A stretch of 64,000 nt of DNA from Rhizomicrobium sp. (GCA_037200045.1 JBBCHM010000001.1:124001-188000); one strand, 5' to 3'; shown: positions 28,914-38,580, counted from the stretch's first letter. Numbers and translations: made by a program. Notes: generated from the letters alone by a model not told the origin.

Positions 28914-30344
28914 CTAGCGGATGGCAGCGGTCTCCGCTTCGGTATAGGCCGGCGCCAGGATGCGGCCGAACAGGAATTTGACGACAAACAGCACCACGGC
29001 CGCGCCCAGGATCAGGGCGACGTGCAGCGCCCAGAACGACGTCGCGTTCATCGTCGTCAGCAGGCCGCCGACCCAGCCGACGAAGAAGTTTCCGGCGAAC
29101 AGATGGAGGAAATAGAGGCCGATGATGGTGCTGGTCATGCCCTTGGGCGCCGCGCGCGAATAGAGCGCGAGCCCCACCGGCAGCACATTGGCGAAACCGA
29201 GATCGTTCAGGAGTTCGAACCCGATCGCCCAGGCCAGGCTGATCTTGCCGCCATGCGCGGCGATGATCGACGCCGCCAGAACGAGCAGCAGCGGCGCCGT
29301 CGCGCTGATCGTGACGCCGATCGCGATTTTCGTCAGCTCATCGGGCTCGGGCCAGCGCGCCGCCCACCAGCGCCAGAACGCAACGGAGACCGCGATGGTC
29401 GTGGCGCTGATGATCGAGCCGTAGCCGAGAAGGTCGGTGATCGGCATGTGCATGCCGAACAGCGTGAGCTGGAAGTTCGCCTCGCCCCACACCAGATAGG
29501 CATTGAAGACCTCCTGATTGCCGACGACGGAGACCGCCAGCACCGGCAGCAGGCCGATCAGGAGCACGATCTTGGTCCAATCGTCGCGCGTGAGCGGCGG
29601 CCGCGCCGGCCCACCGCCGCGCGCTGTCCTGGGTGCTTCGGGCGGCAGCGTGCGGCGGCCGAGCAGGTAGGTGGCAAGCCCGATCAGCATGCCGACGCCG
29701 GCCGCGCCGAAGCCGTAATGCGAGCCGAAGCTGTCCGCGAGACGGCCGCATACGAAGGGCGACGCGATCACGGCGATCTGCACGAAGAACAGGAAGACTT
29801 GAAAGGCATCGGCGCGGCGCGGATCGCCTTCCTTGTAGAGGGCGCCGACCTGGCTCGAGATATTGCCCTTGAAACAGCCGACGCCGAGCAGGAGGCAGAG
29901 CAGCGCCAGCAGGAAGGTCGCGTCGAACGCCATCAGGAAATGGCCCACCGCCATCAGGATCGCGCCGGCGGTCACCGCGTTGGTGCGGCCGATGAAGCGG
30001 TCGGCGAGGAAGCCGCCGCCGATCGGCGTGAGATACACGAACGCCGTGTAGAAGCCGTAGATGTGCGAAGCGAGGGCCTGTCCCGCCGCCGGTCCGTAGA
30101 TCAGTGCGATGAACGACTGGAACGGCCCAAAGCCCAGAACGTGGCTCATATGCTGCGGCGTCAACAGACTGTGCGTCATGTAGAGCACCAGCAGCGCCGT
30201 CATGCCGTAATAGGAAAACCGTTCCCACAATTCGGTGAAGGCGAGCCAGCCGAGGCCGGCCGGATGGCCGAAGAACGCGGCGTCGCCGCGCGCGGGCTTG
30301 GTGTCGAAAACGGCTTCGGTCACGGGGCTTTTTCCGGGTGCCAC
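28914..30344 (-). CDS. Proton-dependent oligopeptide transporter (POT/PTR2 family)
   Basis: The 476-residue, 12-14 helix MFS protein carries the POT signature ELWERFSYYG, including the ExxER proton-coupling motif, in the first helix. The second PTR2 motif is FYTAFVYLTPIGGGFLADRFIGR. POT proteins import di- and tripeptides with protons across the inner membrane. It follows gabD on the same strand but 136 bp away, so cotranscription is uncertain. Confidence 0.92.
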   Translation of the reverse strand: MAPGKSPVTEAVFDTKPARGDAAFFGHPAGLGWLAFTELWERFSYYGMTALLVLYMTHSLLTPQHMSHVLGFGPFQSFIALIYGPAAGQALASHIYGFYTAFVYLTPIGGGFLADRFIGRTNAVTAGAILMAVGHFLMAFDATFLLALLCLLLGVGCFKGNISSQVGALYKEGDPRRADAFQVFLFFVQIAVIASPFVCGRLADSFGSHYGFGAAGVGMLIGLATYLLGRRTLPPEAPRTARGGGPARPPLTRDDWTKIVLLIGLLPVLAVSVVGNQEVFNAYLVWGEANFQLTLFGMHMPITDLLGYGSIISATTIAVSVAFWRWWAARWPEPDELTKIAIGVTISATAPLLLVLAASIIAAHGGKISLAWAIGFELLNDLGFANVLPVGLALYSRAAPKGMTSTIIGLYFLHLFAGNFFVGWVGGLLTTMNATSFWALHVALILGAAVVLFVVKFLFGRILAPAYTEAETAAIR

Positions 30345-30417
30345 CCCGCCTGATTAGCGCAAGTCGGCGCCGCGCGCGCGGCTTTCGCCGTCTCCAGCGC
30401 GATTTTTGCCGGGGTTT

Positions 30418-31335
30418 TTAATCGGCCGCCGGCCCGCCCAGCAACGCCACGCCCGCCGCCACCAGTACCGCGCCCGCGCCCTTCTGCAGAAGTGCCCGCC
30501 GCGACAGGTCCTCGCGTCCCAGATGCGGGAAGAACAGTGTCAACACGATGCCGATGGCGAAGACGAACAGCGTCGAGGTCGACGATACCGCCGAGACCAA
30601 TGCCACCGGCGCCAGCAGCGACGCCGCCCGCACGCCAAGGCTGCCGCCGAGGTTTATCAGTTCGTTGGCGCCGTTGATCGCCATCACCGCGCCGGGACTG
30701 CGGCGGAACAGGGCAGTGAACTGCCGGCGATAGCGGGGAATGGCGATGATGCCGAAACCGAACACGCCCTCGCCGGCATAAATCCAGAAGGTCGTGACCC
30801 AGTAGGAATCGCGCACCGCGAACAGCTTGAAGAGAACGGACGACAGCGCCAGCACAAAGGTGCAGGCGAGCATGAGAAGCACGAAGCGCGGCTTCCAGCG
30901 CTTCAATCGGAACGACGAATCGAGCGACAGCGACAGCACGCCCGCCACGACCAGCGCGCCGCCGCCGGCCTGGATCCAGTTCAGCGTCTCGCCGAGCAGG
31001 ACATAGGCGATCAGGAAGGTGAAGAGCGTCGACATCTGGAACAGCGGCGCGACGACGGAGGCCTCCTCCGTCTGGATCGCGCGCAGATAGAGCAGCATCG
31101 CGCCCATGTAGAGCACACCGGAGGCCGCCATCACGAGGATGTCGGTCGTCCGGATGGCGAAGATGCCGTTCACGAAGATTGCGATGACCGGCAGCATGAT
31201 GAGCCCGATCAGCGCGGTGAACACCATCAGGACGGCGGTATCGCTGTTCTTGAAGAACCGCTCGACGAGATATTTGTCGATATGGGTGGAGACCGCCCAG
31301 AGGATGGGACCGGAAAAGGCGAGGAGGAGCCACAT
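30418..31335 (-). CDS. EamA-like DMT-superfamily permease
   Basis: Ten hydrophobic helices in two five-helix repeats of EamA type, starting MWLLLAFSGPILWAVSTHIDKYL. The repeat motif GETLNW after helix four is typical of drug/metabolite transporters. I chose the Met at 31335 because upstream in-frame sequence is basic and non-membrane-like. The substrate cannot be predicted. It is the last clearly core-type gene before the accessory region. Confidence 0.85.
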   Translation of the reverse strand: MWLLLAFSGPILWAVSTHIDKYLVERFFKNSDTAVLMVFTALIGLIMLPVIAIFVNGIFAIRTTDILVMAASGVLYMGAMLLYLRAIQTEEASVVAPLFQMSTLFTFLIAYVLLGETLNWIQAGGGALVVAGVLSLSLDSSFRLKRWKPRFVLLMLACTFVLALSSVLFKLFAVRDSYWVTTFWIYAGEGVFGFGIIAIPRYRRQFTALFRRSPGAVMAINGANELINLGGSLGVRAASLLAPVALVSAVSSTSTLFVFAIGIVLTLFFPHLGREDLSRRALLQKGAGAVLVAAGVALLGGPAAD

Positions 31336-31402
31336 CGGCGGATTATATCGGCGTCCCTTCGCCAGCGCGCGGCCCGCACAAGCCACCTGCGGCCGTGACG
31401 GT

Positions 31403-31419
31403 TGGCTGGGGGACTAGGA
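31403..31419. repeat. att-like direct repeat, left copy (tRNA 3'-end-like)
   Basis: TGGCTGGGGGACTAGGA recurs at 52415-52430, where an IS interrupts it. Read on the minus strand it is TCCTAGTCCCCCAGCCA, resembling the 3' half of a tRNA T-arm and acceptor ending in CCA. No full tRNA adjoins either copy. It coincides with the start of accessory DNA and is a candidate integration site. Confidence 0.45.
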
Positions 31420-31544
31420 GATTTCGGGTAGGCGCCTGATTGCTGAATAACCCAAACATCTTAGCATGTTAGCTCGGAGGATGGTACACAAGAGTGGTAC
31501 ACACTTTGTAGCGATGCTATGAGCGCGTGCGGACGTTCGCGGGG

Positions 31545-31859
31545 TCAAGTCGAGCAACAGACCCATTTGTCTCCGACACTGCCAAATCGTTTCCAGCATT
31601 CGGTGACGCGGACTCGTGGAGACCGGGTTCGCACTCGGCGGAGACTGGTTCGATCCTCAGATGGTTCAGGAGGCCTAAAACCGAGCCGGAAGGCCAAGAG
31701 CCTCTTTTTTTCTTGGCCCAGCTCAGCGGCAGCCTCGACGATATCGGGTGCGACGAAGGCCAGCGAGATTATCATGTGCACGGAGCGCGTGCCGCGGCCT
31801 CGCGTTTCGCAATACCGTCTGCATCCTTTGCTCCACCACCGATCAGTTGCTGCTGCCAC
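31545..31859 (-). pseudogene. Possible remnant of a large serine recombinase C-terminus
   Basis: The frame contains IISLAFVAPDIVEAA, which resembles the conserved C-terminal LAFLAPDIVEAI segment of resolvase/invertase-type large serine recombinases. Flanking residues do not match and the frame is otherwise Arg-rich. Given its location at the island edge, a decayed recombinase is possible; the evidence is one short motif only. Confidence 0.25.
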
Positions 31860-31953
31860 TTACGCCAAGGGCGATGGCGCAGATGCTTTGCGCGCCTCTC
31901 CGCATGCATAGGTCGTGGATTAGGATTGTCACTGTTGGCGGGCAATCCGTGCG

Positions 31954-32637
31954 TCAACCGCCTCTCTTCCGGGGGAGTCGGGCGGAGGCGTGCAACCTGC
32001 CTTTGGAGGGCGGTTTTGCGTGCCGGCTACGTTTGATGCAATGCCGGGGCGGGAACTCGTGGATTGCGAAGTCGACAACCGACAACACCGCGCGCTCGAG
32101 ATCCTTGTATCGGCGCCCCAGACGGACGTTGCGGGCCATCCCGTAATTCCCGGCCACCAGGAGTCCCGCAAGGGCGATCGCGTAAAGGTCGGATCTGGGA
32201 TCAACGCCAGCTTCACGGCTCAGCGCCTCGGATAAAAGCTCCTGATATTGGTGTTCGAGCGTGAGCGCATAGGCAAGCACTTTGGGATCGCTGTCGAAGA
32301 TGCGGTAGCTTTGGGCGAGCCCGTCCCTCGCCACCAAGCGCTTGGCCGAGCGTTCGACATGAGCTCGCCAAAACTCGATCGCGCTCTCACGCCTGTGCGT
32401 GTTGAGCAGCCCCTTCTTGAATTCCTCGAAGGCGCGAAGTTGATAGGCCAGCGCGATCTCTTCCTTGGTCTTGAAGTAGCGCAGCACGGTCTGCTTGTGG
32501 ATATCGGCCAGCTCGGCGATTTGTTCCAGCGTCGTGGCACCGAACCCCCTCTCCAGGAACAGCTTGGCTCCCGCCGCGGCGATGGCGTCCCAAGTTCTCA
32601 GTTTCTTGCGGGTGCGAAGTGATGGTTTGTTCGTCAT
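31954..32637 (-). CDS. TetR/AcrR-family transcriptional regulator
   Basis: The 227-residue protein has the N-terminal TetR helix-turn-helix: AIAAAGAKLFLERGFGATTLEQIAELADIHKQTVLRYF, shown by A-x-x-LF-x-x-G-F and V-x-x-YF spacing. A helical ligand-binding domain follows. The C-terminal 20 residues are basic and may be read-through. It sits 118 bp after the MFS gene on the same strand, at the end of a run that starts with the dioxygenase gene, and is the obvious candidate to bind the two TGTTA-N5-TAACA palindromes upstream of that run. Confidence 0.9.
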   Translation of the reverse strand: MTNKPSLRTRKKLRTWDAIAAAGAKLFLERGFGATTLEQIAELADIHKQTVLRYFKTKEEIALAYQLRAFEEFKKGLLNTHRRESAIEFWRAHVERSAKRLVARDGLAQSYRIFDSDPKVLAYALTLEHQYQELLSEALSREAGVDPRSDLYAIALAGLLVAGNYGMARNVRLGRRYKDLERAVLSVVDFAIHEFPPRHCIKRSRHAKPPSKGRLHASARLPRKRGG

Positions 32638-32755
32638 GGACCCATGCTCGTCATCCGCCGGACGGCGCTCGTATTGTCGCGTGGAACAGACCGAGGCGGC
32701 AGCAACCCTATACGATTCGATACGGCGGCATCGATATTGAACAACGTAACCGGGA

Positions 32756-34264
32756 TCACCGCACGGGTAAATTCGCTCTTTCGGCCCGCTGAAGCACCAA
32801 CCTCTTTGCGATGAGCTTCTGTTTGCTGCGCGTCAAGTCGTACGCGACCATGACCGTTAGGCCGATCACTGCAATAACACCAATTGTCGGTCCGTAAACG
32901 ACCGCCAATTGATTGAGCGTTACCTGTTCTACCCCGCCCGGTTCGACGTGACGGGGGAAGCGGATCCAGTCGATGGCGATTCCGGCGATGGCGCCGCCCA
33001 GCCCGATGGAGGATTTGCGGGTCACGGCATTTAGGCCGAAGAAAAAGCCTTCCGTTCGATAGCCGTTCTTCAGCTCGAACTCGTCCGTCAGGTCGGCGAT
33101 CATCGCCGCCGAGACTGTCAGCGGCATAGCGCCGACGACGCCGGCGAGAAAAATCGCAATGGCGAGGAATGTGGGCAGTCGCGGATCGGTAGGCCCTGGA
33201 AAATCGCCCATCAAGCGCAAGCAGGTTGGCCCGACGGTGAACACGAAAAACAGCAGAATGCCGCTCCAGAACACGCGGGGCTTGTCGAATATTCGCCCAA
33301 GCCGGCTCGCGATGGGAACGCCGATGATATAGCCCGCAACCCCGGACATCGCGACGAGTTGAATCTGCGTCGTCTTTAGCTGCCAGAAGAACGTGTTCAT
33401 GTGTAGCGCCAGCGCGCCCTGCACGCCCGTCGTGACGTAGAGGATGAGCAGCGAGACGAACAGGGCACAGAACGAACGCGACTGGAACGCGCGACCAATG
33501 TTGCGCGGGATATGTATTAGGCTGAATCGATCCGGCAGCGGTGTTCGCTTGTACATCAGCACGGCCCGGCTGAGCGTGCCGCGTGCCGAAATCAGGATGG
33601 CCAGCAGAATGACCCCGGAACAAAACAGCGCAAAGCCCGGATAGGCAGCGGGATTGAGCTGGCCGTTGGCGAACGATGTGGTCTTGTGGAAAAAGAATGC
33701 GTAGGCGGCGAACAGCGCGATCAGGCGTCCCAGATAGGAGAAAACGACCCGGAACGCCGCGACGGACAGACGGCCGTCGAAGTCTGCCGTCAGCTCCGCG
33801 CCCAGCGCCATATGTGGGATGAAATAATTGGCGAACGCGATGCGGCACAGGATGGCGAAGCCCAGAAGCCAAGCGGTCAAAAGCAGCGTTGAACCGCCGG
33901 CGGGTGGGCTGAACAGCAGAAACAACGCAATGGCGAGCGGCAAAGGCGCAGCAAAGATGAAGGGGTGGCGCCTTCCCATTCGGGAGCGCAGGCCGTCAGA
34001 GAGCGCGCCGACCAGTGGGTTCGTGATGCCGTCGATCAGAAGAGCGATGAAGACGGCCGCGCCGACAGCAGCGCCCGACAGGCCGATGACCTGAATGTAG
34101 AAAAAGAACAGGAACGCGTCGAGCGCGGTGCCCTCGAAGCCCTCGCCGAATTCGCCCAGGCCGTAAAAGATGCGCGTCGCGCGCGGCAATGCGGGCTCCG
34201 CGCCGGATGGCGCGACTTCGGTCGGGTTGGAGTCACTATGCGGTAAGTCTGGCGATTGCATCAT
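32756..34264 (-). CDS. GPH-family (MelB-like) MFS transporter
   Basis: This 502-residue, 12-helix transporter has an N-terminal RIFYGLGEFGEGFEGTALD region and the MFS loop motif GALSDGLRSRMGRRHPFI between helices two and three, typical of glycoside-pentoside-hexuronide:cation symporters. Relatives in sphingomonads and caulobacters often lie in steroid, terpenoid or glycoside catabolic clusters. Its start overlaps the end of the upstream small gene by 29 bp, indicating an operon with that gene and the dioxygenase. Confidence 0.88.
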   Translation of the reverse strand: MMQSPDLPHSDSNPTEVAPSGAEPALPRATRIFYGLGEFGEGFEGTALDAFLFFFYIQVIGLSGAAVGAAVFIALLIDGITNPLVGALSDGLRSRMGRRHPFIFAAPLPLAIALFLLFSPPAGGSTLLLTAWLLGFAILCRIAFANYFIPHMALGAELTADFDGRLSVAAFRVVFSYLGRLIALFAAYAFFFHKTTSFANGQLNPAAYPGFALFCSGVILLAILISARGTLSRAVLMYKRTPLPDRFSLIHIPRNIGRAFQSRSFCALFVSLLILYVTTGVQGALALHMNTFFWQLKTTQIQLVAMSGVAGYIIGVPIASRLGRIFDKPRVFWSGILLFFVFTVGPTCLRLMGDFPGPTDPRLPTFLAIAIFLAGVVGAMPLTVSAAMIADLTDEFELKNGYRTEGFFFGLNAVTRKSSIGLGGAIAGIAIDWIRFPRHVEPGGVEQVTLNQLAVVYGPTIGVIAVIGLTVMVAYDLTRSKQKLIAKRLVLQRAERANLPVR

Positions 34265-34688
34265 GGACCGATGTCATCGCGTCCGCGTCGTCAGGACGTT
34301 GGCCGATGGTTCTCAGCTTGCCGGCCGCTCTGGTCGCCGCGCCCAGTGCGGCCAGTTCGGCGGCGCGAGCGGGATCGCCTTTTGTGTCGAAACGGCCGAG
34401 CGGCACGATCGCCTCATAGTCGCCCAGGACCTTGAACCGGACATCGTCACGCTCGCGAAGCTGGAAGTCGACCTTGCCGCCTGCGATCACGCAGCTCCAG
34501 GCAATTTTGCCGTCTTTGTCGGACAGATGCGGCGGTGCGTTGTAGAACACTTCGCAGATCGACATGTGCAGGTTGGGCTTGGTCTTGCTCTCCCACGCCG
34601 CGCGCTCGACGATGATGCCGTGGATGGCGGCCAGCCAGCCGGGGCTGGCAAATGAATATTTCACGAAAGCCTCGTTCGCGTTGCGCAC
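34236..34688 (-). CDS. Conserved protein of unknown function in the dioxygenase operon
   Basis: I chose GTG 34688 (AGGG at 7 nt upstream; product begins RNANEAFVKYSFASPGW); an ATG at 34724 is also open. The protein of about 150 residues contains WLAAIHGIIVERAAW and NLHMSICEVFYNAPPH and looks like a small alpha/beta fold resembling lipid- or CoA-binding SCP2-like proteins, but I cannot assign it. It lies between the phytanoyl-CoA-dioxygenase-like gene (56 bp upstream) and the transporter gene, which it overlaps. Confidence 0.65.
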   Translation of the reverse strand: MRNANEAFVKYSFASPGWLAAIHGIIVERAAWESKTKPNLHMSICEVFYNAPPHLSDKDGKIAWSCVIAGGKVDFQLRERDDVRFKVLGDYEAIVPLGRFDTKGDPARAAELAALGAATRAAGKLRTIGQRPDDADAMTSVHDAIARLTA

Positions 34689-34743
34689 TACTGCCCTGCG
34701 ATTGCCCGCAGGGCTGCAGCGCATCAGCCAAAATGGACGCTGA

Positions 34744-35646
34744 TCAGGACTGCCAGGTTTGGCCCGCGGGCATAGCGGCGCGTGCGCTCATCTTGGGGCC
34801 TTCGTCTTTCCAGCCATTGAAGCTGTTGAGTCCCAGCAGCTGCGCCATCCGCGAATCGCGGCCGTAGCGCTTCAGGAGATCTTCGGGCACCGCGTCGCCA
34901 TAGACTTCCTGCGGCGCCATATACTGGCGGCAGAAATACATCGACAGATTGACCCTGAGGCCCGGCATCTTGCGCGGGAACGAGCCGTGCCACTGGTTGC
35001 CGTGCCAGATGATCGCCGTGCCGGCTGGGACTTCCACCGGAATCACATGCGGGTTGCGCTCATTGCCGACCAGCTTGTTCTCCATCGCGGTGGGCTGACG
35101 AAAATACCGGTGGCTGCCGGGCACCATCGCCAGGGCCCCGCCCTCTTCGGTGTAATCGGTCAATGCATAATTGCAGTTCGCGACATGCGAATAGGGCGAG
35201 AAAGGCGCCGGTACGCCATTGCCGGTGTCGCTATGCAGCAGCAAGCCGACTTCGCCCGGGCCCTTGACGTGACTGGTCAGGCTGCTCAGCCAACAGCTAT
35301 AGCCGAGCAGATAGCTGATGATCGCCAGGGGCTTGGGATTGAGCAGCGCTTTCTCGAACAGCGGGTCCTTGTAGAGCAGATAGGGCGCCAGCTTGTATTC
35401 GTGCAGCTCGGTCTCCTTCTCCAGATCGAGCTTCTTCTTGAAGCTGGTCTCCGCCGAGCGCAGCACGGCTTCGCGCAGCTTGACGGTGAGCTCTGGATCC
35501 AGCGCATCGCGGATCACCGTGAAGCCGAAAGCCTCAAGTTCCGCGAGATTCGATTCCAGACCGAGCGCGCGAATGTCGCGATAGATCCTGTTCAGCTCCG
35601 GGGTCGACGTCCATTCGCGCGCCGCCGTCCATTCTCCGATTTCCAT
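34744..35646 (-). CDS. Phytanoyl-CoA dioxygenase (PhyH)-family Fe(II)/2-oxoglutarate oxygenase
   Basis: The 300-residue protein has the non-haem iron facial triad: HSD at residues 138-140, and the distal His in NQWHGSF (about 220) followed by the 2-oxoglutarate-binding Arg in PGLRVNLSMYF (231). Family members hydroxylate fatty acyl-CoAs, terpenoid or other hydrophobic substrates with O2 and 2-oxoglutarate. It heads the leftward operon (dioxygenase, small protein, transporter) and is divergent from the TonB receptor; a TGTTA-N5-TAACA palindrome lies 65 bp before its start. Confidence 0.9.
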   Translation of the reverse strand: MEIGEWTAAREWTSTPELNRIYRDIRALGLESNLAELEAFGFTVIRDALDPELTVKLREAVLRSAETSFKKKLDLEKETELHEYKLAPYLLYKDPLFEKALLNPKPLAIISYLLGYSCWLSSLTSHVKGPGEVGLLLHSDTGNGVPAPFSPYSHVANCNYALTDYTEEGGALAMVPGSHRYFRQPTAMENKLVGNERNPHVIPVEVPAGTAIIWHGNQWHGSFPRKMPGLRVNLSMYFCRQYMAPQEVYGDAVPEDLLKRYGRDSRMAQLLGLNSFNGWKDEGPKMSARAAMPAGQTWQS

Positions 35647-35710
35647 GATGCGTTTGCCTTTCCTCGTGCGGTTTTCTGTTGTCGAGCCGCGTTCACCGCA
35701 AACTCGAAAG

Positions 35711-35725
35711 TGTTACTCGTTAACA
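35711..35725. promoter_or_regulatory. Palindromic operator candidate, dioxygenase side
   Basis: TGTTA-CTCGT-TAACA has perfect 5-bp arms, 65 bp upstream of the dioxygenase start. The same arms and 5-bp spacing recur at 35852-35866. A TetR gene ends the operon, so TetR binding is the simplest reading. Confidence 0.6.
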
Positions 35726-35851
35726 ATTCTATGCGATTGCGGCGGCATCTGTAAATCCGCATCCGCGGCCCTTGGCGATTTTCCGCGACGCCTATGGCAA
35801 CGTTCGATTGTGCGATGCAAGGTTGACTTGATCTTGAGACCGATACTAACC

Positions 35852-35866
35852 TGTTACGGAGTAACA
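35852..35866. promoter_or_regulatory. Palindromic operator candidate, TonB-receptor side
   Basis: TGTTA-CGGAG-TAACA has the same arms and spacing as the site at 35711 and lies 72 bp before the receptor start. One site per divergent promoter suggests coordinated control. A further half-site-like TTCGTTACTAAA follows at about 35875. Confidence 0.6.
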
Positions 35867-35937
35867 TAATATGTTTCGTTACTAAACCGCAAAAGCGGCG
35901 GGTTTCGGCCCGTACAGAACGAGTAGGGGGAGTAAAT

Positions 35938-38580
35938 ATGCGCAGGATCGAAACGCCCGCACCTCGTGCGGCGCGGGGGGTATATCCGTTCGGTTTGCTG
36001 GCCATGGCGGGGTTGCTGCCTCTTATAGGATCGCCACCGGCGCTGGCCGCCGCCGCGCCGCCTGACACGGTCGTCGGCAAGATAGAAACTGTCGTGGTCA
36101 CTGCACGTCGCCGCGAGGAAGATATCCAAACGGTACCGTTGTCCGTGACGGCGATCGGCGCGGAAGACCTCAAGACCAAGCACATCGTCTCGCCCAATGA
36201 CCTGCAATATAACGTGCCGTCGCTGAATGTCGGCGGCGCCTATGGCCACTTCCAGGGCTCCTACGCGATCCGTGGTCTGCGTACCGGCACGACATCGTAT
36301 TTCTCTGAAGTGGAGGGCGGGCCGACCGATGCCGGCGCGCCGATCTTCGACATGGCCTCCATCCAGATACTAAGAGGGCCGCAGGGCACGCTGTTCGGCC
36401 GCACCAATACCGCGGGCGCGATCCTGTTCACGCCACAGCATCCCGAATTCAACAATTGGGGCGGTAGCCTCGAGATCACCCAGGGCGATCTCGGCCGCAG
36501 CGAAATCACCGGCGTGCTGAATATCCCGCTGATCGACGATCATCTGGCGATGCGCGTCGCCGTAAATCGGCAGCAGCTCGACGGCTACACAAAAGTCATC
36601 GGCACGAATATCGGTCTCGACGGCACCGGCAACGAGTCCGTGCGGATCGGCCTGGAATGGAAGCCGGGCTCGGGCTGGTTCACCAACTACACCGCGGTGA
36701 ACCAATTGCATGTCGACGAGACGCCGGGCTCGTTCGTCCTATCCGCCTACAATGCGAATTTTGCGTTGTTCAATCTTCCCGCCAATACGTCGACCCCGGC
36801 CGGCGCGGCCGCAGGCACGGCGACGTTCGGCGCGGTCTGCGCGACCGCTGTCGCCAGCGGCCTCAGCCCGAGCCTCACGTCTTGCGAAGATCAGCGCCTT
36901 GGCATCCTGGCCCAATACAAGCCAATCCTGGCGACGGAATATGCCCGCATCCTGCAAGGCGGCGAGGCCCTTCGCCACACGGGCTCCAGTACCGACATAC
37001 CCTATAGCGAAAAATATGAAGGGTTCACTTTCGTCAACAAATCGACGGCCGATCTTGGCGATCTTGGCTTCTCGAAGGTCACGCTGACCAATATTTTCGG
37101 CTATCAAACCGTGACCGGCGCCAGTCTGTGGGATGTCACCGGCACGCGGGGCGATCTGGAAGCCGCTGTGGCAATCAACTCCGCTGGCGGCAATGTCGCC
37201 TTCACGCCGTCCGGCAATGTCGTCAATGCTACCACGCCGATCGCCAAGCCCGGCCCGGCGCTTGCGACCTATACCGAAGAATTTCACATCGACGGTAACT
37301 ATGGCGACAATCTGCTGACTTGGATTGTCGGTGCCTATTATCGCGGCCAGCCCTATGTTCAGAACTTGGCGGGCATCGCGAACATCACGCGGCTCTATGG
37401 CGGAGCGCTGCAGCCGAATCTCGGGTACAACGCCAACTACGCGTTCCAGAATGGCGGCTTTACACGAGCCAGGGGCGAATTCGCACAATTCACACTCGAT
37501 CTTTCGAGCTTTGTTCTGAATGGCTTGAAGTTCACCGCCGGCATTCGCGACTCGCGCGACGGTTCCAGCAAGTACCAGCTTTCGGCGGTGAAAAACGTCG
37601 TTACAGGCGTGTTCACGCCGGGCGCCGCGTCGGCGCCGGCCTATTCGGATAGTTCGGGCTTGGGCTGGACGGCGGCGCTCGACTACACACCCGTCGATAA
37701 CCTCCTGCTCTACGCCACGGCCCGGCGCGGCTATCGTCCCGGCGGCCTCAACCTCGTTCTGGGCTGCAGCGCCGTTCCCAACTGCACGCCGTTCTACGGA
37801 CCCGAGACGGTCAAGGATGTCGAGTTGGGCGCGAAATACACATTCGATGTGTGGGGCGTGGTGGGCATCCTCAACATGGATGTCTATCGCGACTGGTACA
37901 ACAATATCCAGCGCTCCTTCCAGTTTACCACCGCGACGCAGAACACGGTATTCACCGAAAACGTCGCCGGCGCGGTGCTGCAGGGCGTCGAACTCGAAAC
38001 CACGATCGTACCGTCCGAAAGCTGGGAGATTTCTGGCAACTACTCCTATAACGGCGCGCGCTATACCAACTGGGTGTCGAGCGATCCGTTCAACGTCGCC
38101 ATGCCGGGCAACCCATTATGCCTGCCGTCGTCGCCGGTCGGCGAGTGCCTGCTCGATCTGCGTAACAATCCATTTCCCCAGGCACCCGCGCACAAGGGAA
38201 CGCTGTCAGTGCGCTATCGCGTACCGATCGAACCGGCGGCCGGCGACTTGACGGGCCTGTTCACCGTCTTCGCCCAGAGCCGCGATTGGCTGGCCGAGGG
38301 CGCGGTGCGCACGCTGCAGCTCGCGCCGTCTACCGGTTTCACCGCCGACGCACTCAAAAAGGCGATCAGCCAGCCGACCTTCGCCTCGCTCAATTTCCGC
38401 ATCGACTGGCACGGGATCTATGGTTCGGATTTTGATGGTGCGGTGTTCGTGAACAACATAACGAACCAGGAACACGCCACAAATGCCATCAATCAGCTGT
38501 TCACGCTTGGCGTCATCGGAAAAATCTATGCCGAGCCGCGTACCTTCGGGGCCCAGGTGACCTATCGCTTCGGAGATTAG
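35938..38580 (+). CDS. TonB-dependent outer-membrane receptor
   Basis: The 880-residue protein has a signal peptide (FGLLAMAGLLPLIGS ... ALAAAAPP), the TonB box region ETVVVTARRREEDIQ, and a plug domain with IRGLRTG and VEILRGPQGTLFGR-like sequence (IQILRGPQGTLFGRTNTAG). A long beta-barrel ends in an aromatic-like TYRFGD terminus. Receptors of this class import large or hydrophobic molecules. It is divergent from the dioxygenase operon, shares its operator pattern, and is convergent with the SDR-to-FAD-oxidoreductase block, arguing that all three serve one substrate. Confidence 0.95.
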   Translation: MRRIETPAPRAARGVYPFGLLAMAGLLPLIGSPPALAAAAPPDTVVGKIETVVVTARRREEDIQTVPLSVTAIGAEDLKTKHIVSPNDLQYNVPSLNVGGAYGHFQGSYAIRGLRTGTTSYFSEVEGGPTDAGAPIFDMASIQILRGPQGTLFGRTNTAGAILFTPQHPEFNNWGGSLEITQGDLGRSEITGVLNIPLIDDHLAMRVAVNRQQLDGYTKVIGTNIGLDGTGNESVRIGLEWKPGSGWFTNYTAVNQLHVDETPGSFVLSAYNANFALFNLPANTSTPAGAAAGTATFGAVCATAVASGLSPSLTSCEDQRLGILAQYKPILATEYARILQGGEALRHTGSSTDIPYSEKYEGFTFVNKSTADLGDLGFSKVTLTNIFGYQTVTGASLWDVTGTRGDLEAAVAINSAGGNVAFTPSGNVVNATTPIAKPGPALATYTEEFHIDGNYGDNLLTWIVGAYYRGQPYVQNLAGIANITRLYGGALQPNLGYNANYAFQNGGFTRARGEFAQFTLDLSSFVLNGLKFTAGIRDSRDGSSKYQLSAVKNVVTGVFTPGAASAPAYSDSSGLGWTAALDYTPVDNLLLYATARRGYRPGGLNLVLGCSAVPNCTPFYGPETVKDVELGAKYTFDVWGVVGILNMDVYRDWYNNIQRSFQFTTATQNTVFTENVAGAVLQGVELETTIVPSESWEISGNYSYNGARYTNWVSSDPFNVAMPGNPLCLPSSPVGECLLDLRNNPFPQAPAHKGTLSVRYRVPIEPAAGDLTGLFTVFAQSRDWLAEGAVRTLQLAPSTGFTADALKKAISQPTFASLNFRIDWHGIYGSDFDGAVFVNNITNQEHATNAINQLFTLGVIGKIYAEPRTFGAQVTYRFGD

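Larger units (their letters stand above)
31336..31953. other. Left junction of the accessory region, no intact gene
   Basis: The stretch contains the 17-bp tRNA-3'-end-like repeat (31403-31419), a pair of GTGGTACAC-type repeats near 31480-31500, and a degenerate minus-strand frame with a recombinase-like motif. No intact gene is supported. Confidence 0.5.
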
